Shown in pieces: positions 6,680-9,376 of a stretch of DNA of 9,376 bases (position 1 is its first letter; every line of letters begins with the position of its first letter). The stretch lies in assembly GCA_003566875.1 (NCBI GenBank), contig PXBQ01000150.1, positions 1 through 9,376 on the forward strand. The letters are read 5' to 3'. A program made the position numbers and the translations under genes. The stretch comes from Spirochaetaceae bacterium (GTDB lineage: Bacteria > Spirochaetota > Spirochaetia > DSM-27196 > PXBQ01). A model generated the notes under the pieces. The model was not told the DNA's origin. It saw only the letters and a list, made by a program, of their open reading frames with translations, and ran no database searches.

Positions 6680-7327
6680 ATGCTTCACGATCGATCAACT
6701 CAGAATTATCTTCCGATCATGGCTGCATCGGGTGTGATATTTGACATGGTAATGACGCCTCTGGAGGGTTCCCGTTTCAGGGAGGCCCGCAGCGATGTTG
6801 TCGGCCGCGCGAACGGCAAGGTGCTCGAAGTCGGGGCGGGTACCGGTGCGACGCTCCCGTTCTACCGGTGGGACTCGGTCGCATCGCTCACGATGGTCGA
6901 TCTGAACCTCGATACCGACCGGATTGGACGCCGCGTCCGCCGGCTTGGCCTCAACGGAGAGACACCGGAGATCGTGCTCGTCGACAAAACCTCGGTCGAG
7001 AAGCTGCCGTTTGCCGACGAGTCGTTCGACTCGGTCGTGTTCACGCTGCTGTTCTGTTCGGTCGACGATCCCGACGCGGGAGCGCGCGAGATTAGACGCG
7101 TACTGAAACCCGGCGGCGCGGCGTTTTTCGTCGAGCACGTCCTGAGCGACAATCCGGCTCTCCAGACGCCGATGCGCCGAGTCACTCCGGCGTGGCGCCG
7201 GATGAGCGGAAACTGCCGGCTCGACCGTACGACGATCGATACCTTCACGCGCGCCGGTCTGACGGTCACCGAGCGCCCGAGGTTGTTCGCGGGTGTATTC
7301 GCGTCCGGCACGGCGCGGCGTAGGTGA
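6680..7327 (+). CDS. Class I SAM-dependent methyltransferase (Methyltransf_11 type)
   Basis: Small cytoplasmic methyltransferase, 215 residues from the ATG at 6680. Motif I, the SAM-binding glycine loop, is KVLEVGAGTGATLPFY (about 47-62). The acidic residue after strand 2 is in MVDLN (D75). The motif IV region is LPFADESFDSVVFTLLFCSV (109-128), and the post-motif segment is IRRVLKPGGAAFFVEHV (138-154). Near the C-terminus, GNCRLDRTT followed by the AGL helix resembles the GC..NR.T segment of phospholipid and METTL7-like methyltransferases, so a lipid or other small hydrophobic acceptor is possible but unproven. A GTG at 6620 in the same frame is rejected because it would overlap the promoter region; an ATG at 6719 is also possible, and none has a clear ribosome site. 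The MOSC gene follows 22 nt later, suggesting one operon. Divergent from the GH5 operon. Confidence 0.85.
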   Translation: MLHDRSTQNYLPIMAASGVIFDMVMTPLEGSRFREARSDVVGRANGKVLEVGAGTGATLPFYRWDSVASLTMVDLNLDTDRIGRRVRRLGLNGETPEIVLVDKTSVEKLPFADESFDSVVFTLLFCSVDDPDAGAREIRRVLKPGGAAFFVEHVLSDNPALQTPMRRVTPAWRRMSGNCRLDRTTIDTFTRAGLTVTERPRLFAGVFASGTARRR

Positions 7328-7349
7328 TTCGCCGGAGAAGGGGAGTACG

Positions 7350-8078
7350 ATGGCACAAGTGATTATTGACGCGGTTTGTACGGGCACGGTCGAGCAGTTC
7401 GGACCGCACGGTGAGCCGAGCGCGATTCGCAAAAGTCCGTTGAGCGGTTCGGTGGTCGTGAACGAAGACGGCTTCGTCGGAGACGAACACGGGGATCCGA
7501 GGAACCACGGCGGCGCGGAAAAAGCGGTCCACCACTACCCCTTCGATCACTATCGGCTCTGGCAGGAAGACTACCCTTCGGCGGCGCACCACTTCGAGCG
7601 ACCCGCTTTTTTCGGCGAGAACGTGTCGACTCTGGGAATGACGGAGGCCACGGTCTGCGTCGGCGATGTATACCGAGCCGGAACCGCGTTGCTGCAAGTA
7701 TCCGAAGTACGGCAGCCGTGCTGGAAGCTCGCCCACCGGTCAGGCGTGCGCGAACTCCCGTTGCGTGTCCAGCAGACCGGACGAGCCGGCTGGTTTTACC
7801 GCGTGATCGAAACCGGTAGCATCGCGCCGGGTGATACGATGACCCTGCAGGAACGGCCACGCCCGGACTGGACGCTTTTACGATTACTCATGCTCCTGTA
7901 CACGACACCACTCGACCGGGAGAGCTTGCGCGAGATGACAACCCTCACGGAGCTCGCACCACGCCAGCGTTCGATCGCCGACACGCGCCTCACGACCGGT
8001 CGCGTGGAGCCATGGGCCCGTAGACTCACGGTGCCCGGTGTCGCCCCCCTGCCGGGGCTCGACACCGGCTCTGAGTGA
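7350..8078 (+). CDS. MOSC-domain protein, YiiM-like
   Basis: Member of the MOSC family (C-terminal domain of molybdenum cofactor sulfurases). In E. coli, YiiM is linked to detoxification of N-hydroxylated base analogues through the molybdenum cofactor. The 242-residue product shows the family pattern: GFVGDEHGDPRNHGGAEKAV (41-60), HHYPFDHYRLW, FFGENVSTLGMTE (87-99), VCVGD, RQPCWKL with the conserved C124, LPLRVQQTGRAGWFYRV (136-152) and PGDTMTL. The C-terminal part (170-242, DWTLLRLLMLLY onwards) corresponds to the small helical extension typical of YiiM rather than of minimal MOSC proteins. The ATG at 7350 is preceded by GAGAAGGGGAG, a good ribosome site; an in-frame start at 7293 lies inside the methyltransferase gene and is rejected. 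It ends 36 nt from the convergent DUF2442 gene, with no clear terminator between them. Confidence 0.9.
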   Translation: MAQVIIDAVCTGTVEQFGPHGEPSAIRKSPLSGSVVVNEDGFVGDEHGDPRNHGGAEKAVHHYPFDHYRLWQEDYPSAAHHFERPAFFGENVSTLGMTEATVCVGDVYRAGTALLQVSEVRQPCWKLAHRSGVRELPLRVQQTGRAGWFYRVIETGSIAPGDTMTLQERPRPDWTLLRLLMLLYTTPLDRESLREMTTLTELAPRQRSIADTRLTTGRVEPWARRLTVPGVAPLPGLDTGSE

Positions 8079-8114
8079 GAATAGATCCGACCGGGTTCCT
8101 ATGTCGCGACGCCG

Positions 8115-8369
8115 TTACGTGTCAGTTGCCACGAGCGGGTTTTTCTCGGGGTTTTCGATGCGGTCGATGTCGAGATCAACGTCAAGATTAGGCCAATGGA
8201 AGTGTCCTTTCGCAACTTCCTCTACGACAAATACATCCTTTACCGCGCCGGTACGAAACCAGGGAAACCGCTCATGATCGAGAAAATATTCCCGGTCGTG
8301 GTACGCGATCCAAACGCCGAACGGAGTCAGCTGAACAACTTCAACCGGGGAAACGTTACGGGCCTTCAC
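8115..8369 (-). CDS. DUF2442 family small protein
   Basis: An 84-residue protein of unknown function. The segments VSPVEVVQLTPFGVWIAYHD, DREYFLDHERFPWF, VFVVEEVAKGHFHWPNLDVD and DLDIDRIENPEKNPL match the pattern I associate with DUF2442 proteins (N-terminal KA.NV.P, then REYFL..E.FPWF, then HL.WP.LDVDLD..SI..PE.YPL). Length and both termini look complete. DUF2442 genes are often found right after a DUF4160 gene, and the pair has been suggested to be toxin-antitoxin-like; I know of no settled function. The start codon is GTG within GTGAAGGCC, whereas relatives usually begin ATG-Lys-Ala, consistent with the start having been altered by the upstream deletion. Convergent with the MOSC gene. Confidence 0.75.
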   Translation of the reverse strand: MKARNVSPVEVVQLTPFGVWIAYHDREYFLDHERFPWFRTGAVKDVFVVEEVAKGHFHWPNLDVDLDIDRIENPEKNPLVATDT

Positions 8370-8388
8370 GAAACACCGTAGGACTCAT
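8356..8388 (-). pseudogene. Remnant of a DUF4160 gene start fused to DUF2442
   Basis: An ATG at 8388 opens an 11-codon frame (10 residues plus TAA) reading MSPTVFREGP. The first nine residues match what I recall as the typical start of DUF4160 proteins (MSPTVFREGGYRF...), the usual upstream partner of DUF2442. The frame then runs directly into the DUF2442 gene in another frame and stops at TAA (8356-8358). The remaining 70 or so codons expected of DUF4160 are absent. CGTGAAGGC is shared by the fifth-to-last codons of the remnant (CGT GAA GGC) and the DUF2442 start (GTG AAG GC), as expected if a deletion occurred between short repeats. The family match rests on memory of nine residues, so this is suggestive rather than certain. 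Confidence 0.5.
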
Positions 8389-8397
8389 ACTTCCAAC

Positions 8398-8403
8398 ATT
8401 ATC
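8398..8403 (-). promoter_or_regulatory. Possible -10 element upstream of the DUF4160 remnant
   Basis: On the minus strand GATAAT matches TATAAT at 5 of 6 positions, with TTTGCC 16 bp upstream as a weak -35. The transcript would begin close to the remnant ATG at 8388, so the surviving DUF2442 gene may still have the original operon's promoter. Consensus match by eye only. Confidence 0.3.
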
Positions 8404-8462
8404 ACGTTGAGCAATCCCAGGCAAAGGCCACCCGCGGACGAATAGCCCGGAAAGCGCGCGGC

Positions 8463-8576
8463 ATGATACAATCGCTATCGATGGATATCGACATCACACG
8501 AGCACGCGCGAGAATCGAACGTTTCAAGGTGTTTGTTCGCGAACTCGCTCAGCCCGATCGCTGCGGCTCACGGTAG
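8463..8576 (+). CDS. Possible 37-residue small protein (hypothetical)
   Basis: A short frame encoding a basic, helix-prone peptide (MDIDITRARARIERFKVFVR in its middle) and ending 4 nt before the GTG of the radical SAM gene. GGAAAG at 8449-8454, 8 nt before the ATG, could be its ribosome site, and the tight spacing would allow translational coupling. Against it: no recognisable family, short length, and an extended -10-like element overlaps its first codons (8464-8472), which would make the upstream ATG part of a promoter; an internal ATG at 8481 would then sit at the transcript's 5' end. It may also be a displaced N-terminal piece of the downstream gene. Function unknown. Confidence 0.25.
   Translation: MIQSLSMDIDITRARARIERFKVFVRELAQPDRCGSR
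8464..8472 (+). promoter_or_regulatory. Extended -10-like element before the radical SAM gene
   Basis: TGATACAAT fits the extended -10 pattern TGnTATAAT, with TACAAT matching the hexamer at 5 of 6 positions. There is no good -35 at the usual distance, which extended -10 promoters can tolerate. Transcription would start near 8479-8481 and leave a leader of about 100 nt before the GTG at 8581. The rest of the 8389-8462 gap shows nothing else I can name. Confidence 0.35.
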
Positions 8577-8580
8577 AGTC

Positions 8581-9376
8581 GTGCCGAAGATCGATACCTT
8601 CCGGACGGACCCGGTATTCTCTTCTCTGCCGGAAGCCGACAAGGTATTCCTCGCCGAACAGGCCGATCGGTATCGGTTGAGTGTTCAGGATCTGCGCGGA
8701 TGCATCGCGATCGCCGCGGACATCCGGTGCTGGCAGCTCGGCTCGATCGGCGATTACTGGCCGGTCGGGCCGGCGCCGCACGACCGGAAGGCAGCGCTCG
8801 CCGCGTTACACGCGTGGTGGAACGACCGGAAGCTCGCGGGCCCGGACTACTCGGGAGAGCCCGATGAGGCGACGCGGCCGGAAGGCTCTGCCACGGCGCG
8901 ACCTGCGCGGGTCACCGTGACGGACGAGCCGGCGCGCATCCTCGGCCGGTGCCCGGTGTACTCGCCCGTGACGCGCTGCTGCGGGCTCCGGACGCTCGAC
9001 GCGGTCCGCAACTGCGCGTTCGGCTGCAGCTACTGCTCGATCCAGTCGTTCTTTTTCGACGACGAAGTGATCATGTACGACGACCTGTCGGGAAGGCTCG
9101 CGCGAATCGAGGCCGAACTCGACCCGGAGACGGTGTACCACATCGGGACCGGACAGTCGTCGGATTCGCTCGTCTGGGGGAATCGACTCGGCAATCTCGA
9201 TGCGCTGAACGGATTCGCCGCGAGAAACCCAAACGTGATCGTCGAGTTAAAGACGAAATCGGCAAACATCGAAGCTCTGCTCGACCGCGAGATCGCGCCG
9301 AACATACTTGTCACGTGGTCGTTGAACGATCCGGCCGTCGCGCGGTGGGAGGAGCACGGCACCGCATCGGTCGAGG
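8581..9376 (+). CDS. Radical SAM protein, spore photoproduct lyase-like (N-terminal part)
   Basis: Probable iron-sulfur radical SAM enzyme of the spore photoproduct lyase / DNA repair photolyase-like family. The first 265 codons are present and the frame is open to the right edge. Residues 1-120 form an N-terminal region starting VPKIDTFRTDPVFSS, with no domain I can name. Then comes ILGRCPVYSP and the cluster-binding CX3CX2C in RNCAFGCSYCSIQSFF (C145, C149, C152). Further family-like segments follow: VYHIGTGQSSDSL (186-198), VIVELKTKSANIEALL (219-234) and ILVTWSLNDP (242-251), then EEHGTASVE. SPL family members use SAM to reverse the thymine spore photoproduct in Bacillus; in a non-sporulating spirochaete the substrate is probably different and is unknown. 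The start is uncertain: GTG 8581 gives a sensible N-terminus with a weak GGTAGAG; TTG at 8533 is in frame. Confidence 0.85.
   Translation, partial: MPKIDTFRTDPVFSSLPEADKVFLAEQADRYRLSVQDLRGCIAIAADIRCWQLGSIGDYWPVGPAPHDRKAALAALHAWWNDRKLAGPDYSGEPDEATRPEGSATARPARVTVTDEPARILGRCPVYSPVTRCCGLRTLDAVRNCAFGCSYCSIQSFFFDDEVIMYDDLSGRLARIEAELDPETVYHIGTGQSSDSLVWGNRLGNLDALNGFAARNPNVIVELKTKSANIEALLDREIAPNILVTWSLNDPAVARWEEHGTASVE

Noticed and set aside
6593..6688. Upstream start of the GH5 gene at 6688
   Set aside because: It would overlap the methyltransferase start and promoter region, adds no signal peptide, and the ATG at 6592 has its own ribosome site.
6695..7432. Minus-strand frame of 245 codons opposite the methyltransferase and MOSC start
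   Set aside because: No recognisable motifs; it is the complement of two well-supported genes.
8038..8277. Plus-strand frame opposite the DUF2442 gene
   Set aside because: Ser/Arg-rich shadow without a ribosome site; the DUF2442 frame on the other strand matches a family.
8806..9362. Minus-strand frames opposite the radical SAM gene
   Set aside because: They lack motifs, and the plus strand encodes the cysteine cluster and family segments.
1..9376. CRISPR array, insertion sequence, tRNA, phage or restriction-modification genes
   Set aside because: I looked for spaced repeats, transposase motifs, cloverleaf-like stretches and defence-protein motifs and saw none.

Overview
The window looks like chromosomal DNA of a free-living spirochaete (Spirochaetaceae-like). 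It is moderately GC-rich with a strong G/C third-position bias. The best taxonomic clue is the solute-binding protein signal peptide, which ends AFAGGKKEAA with no lipobox cysteine, a style I associate with spirochaetal sugar-binding proteins. This is inference; there is no rRNA or marker gene here.

Left two thirds (1-6592, all minus strand): a carbohydrate sensing, uptake and breakdown cluster. In transcription order it encodes a signal-less GH5 glycoside hydrolase (6592-5585), a YesM-type sensor histidine kinase (5532-3769), a YesN-type response regulator with an AraC-family DNA-binding domain (3769-2207, TGATG overlap with the kinase), an extracellular family 1 sugar-binding protein (2070-421), and an LplB-type ABC permease (309 to beyond the left edge). 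The kinase probably senses an extracellular sugar, the regulator probably activates the transporter genes, the binding protein and permease import an oligosaccharide, and the cytoplasmic GH5 enzyme cleaves it. The gap before the binding-protein gene carries a helically phased CCGGACA direct repeat abutting a candidate -35 box. The gap between binding protein and permease carries a perfect 26-bp palindrome, probably an mRNA hairpin that sets the expression ratio.

Middle (6593-8078): a compact divergent promoter region with two perfect palindromes, then a plus-strand pair: a class I SAM-dependent methyltransferase (6680-7327) and a YiiM-like MOSC-domain protein (7350-8078), 22 nt apart and probably co-transcribed.

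Right end (8079-9376): a minus-strand DUF2442 gene (8115-8369) preceded by what looks like the first nine codons of its usual DUF4160 partner, as if an internal deletion had fused the two genes. Then comes a 211-nt stretch (8370-8580) holding a possible 37-codon ORF and an extended -10-like element. Last is the N-terminal 265 codons of a spore-photoproduct-lyase-like radical SAM protein (8581 to beyond the right edge).

Most of the window is recognisable metabolism and signalling. I found no CRISPR array, insertion sequence, tRNA or phage gene. The items most worth a second look are the apparent DUF4160/DUF2442 deletion scar and the repeated GGACA half-sites in both gaps flanking the binding-protein gene.
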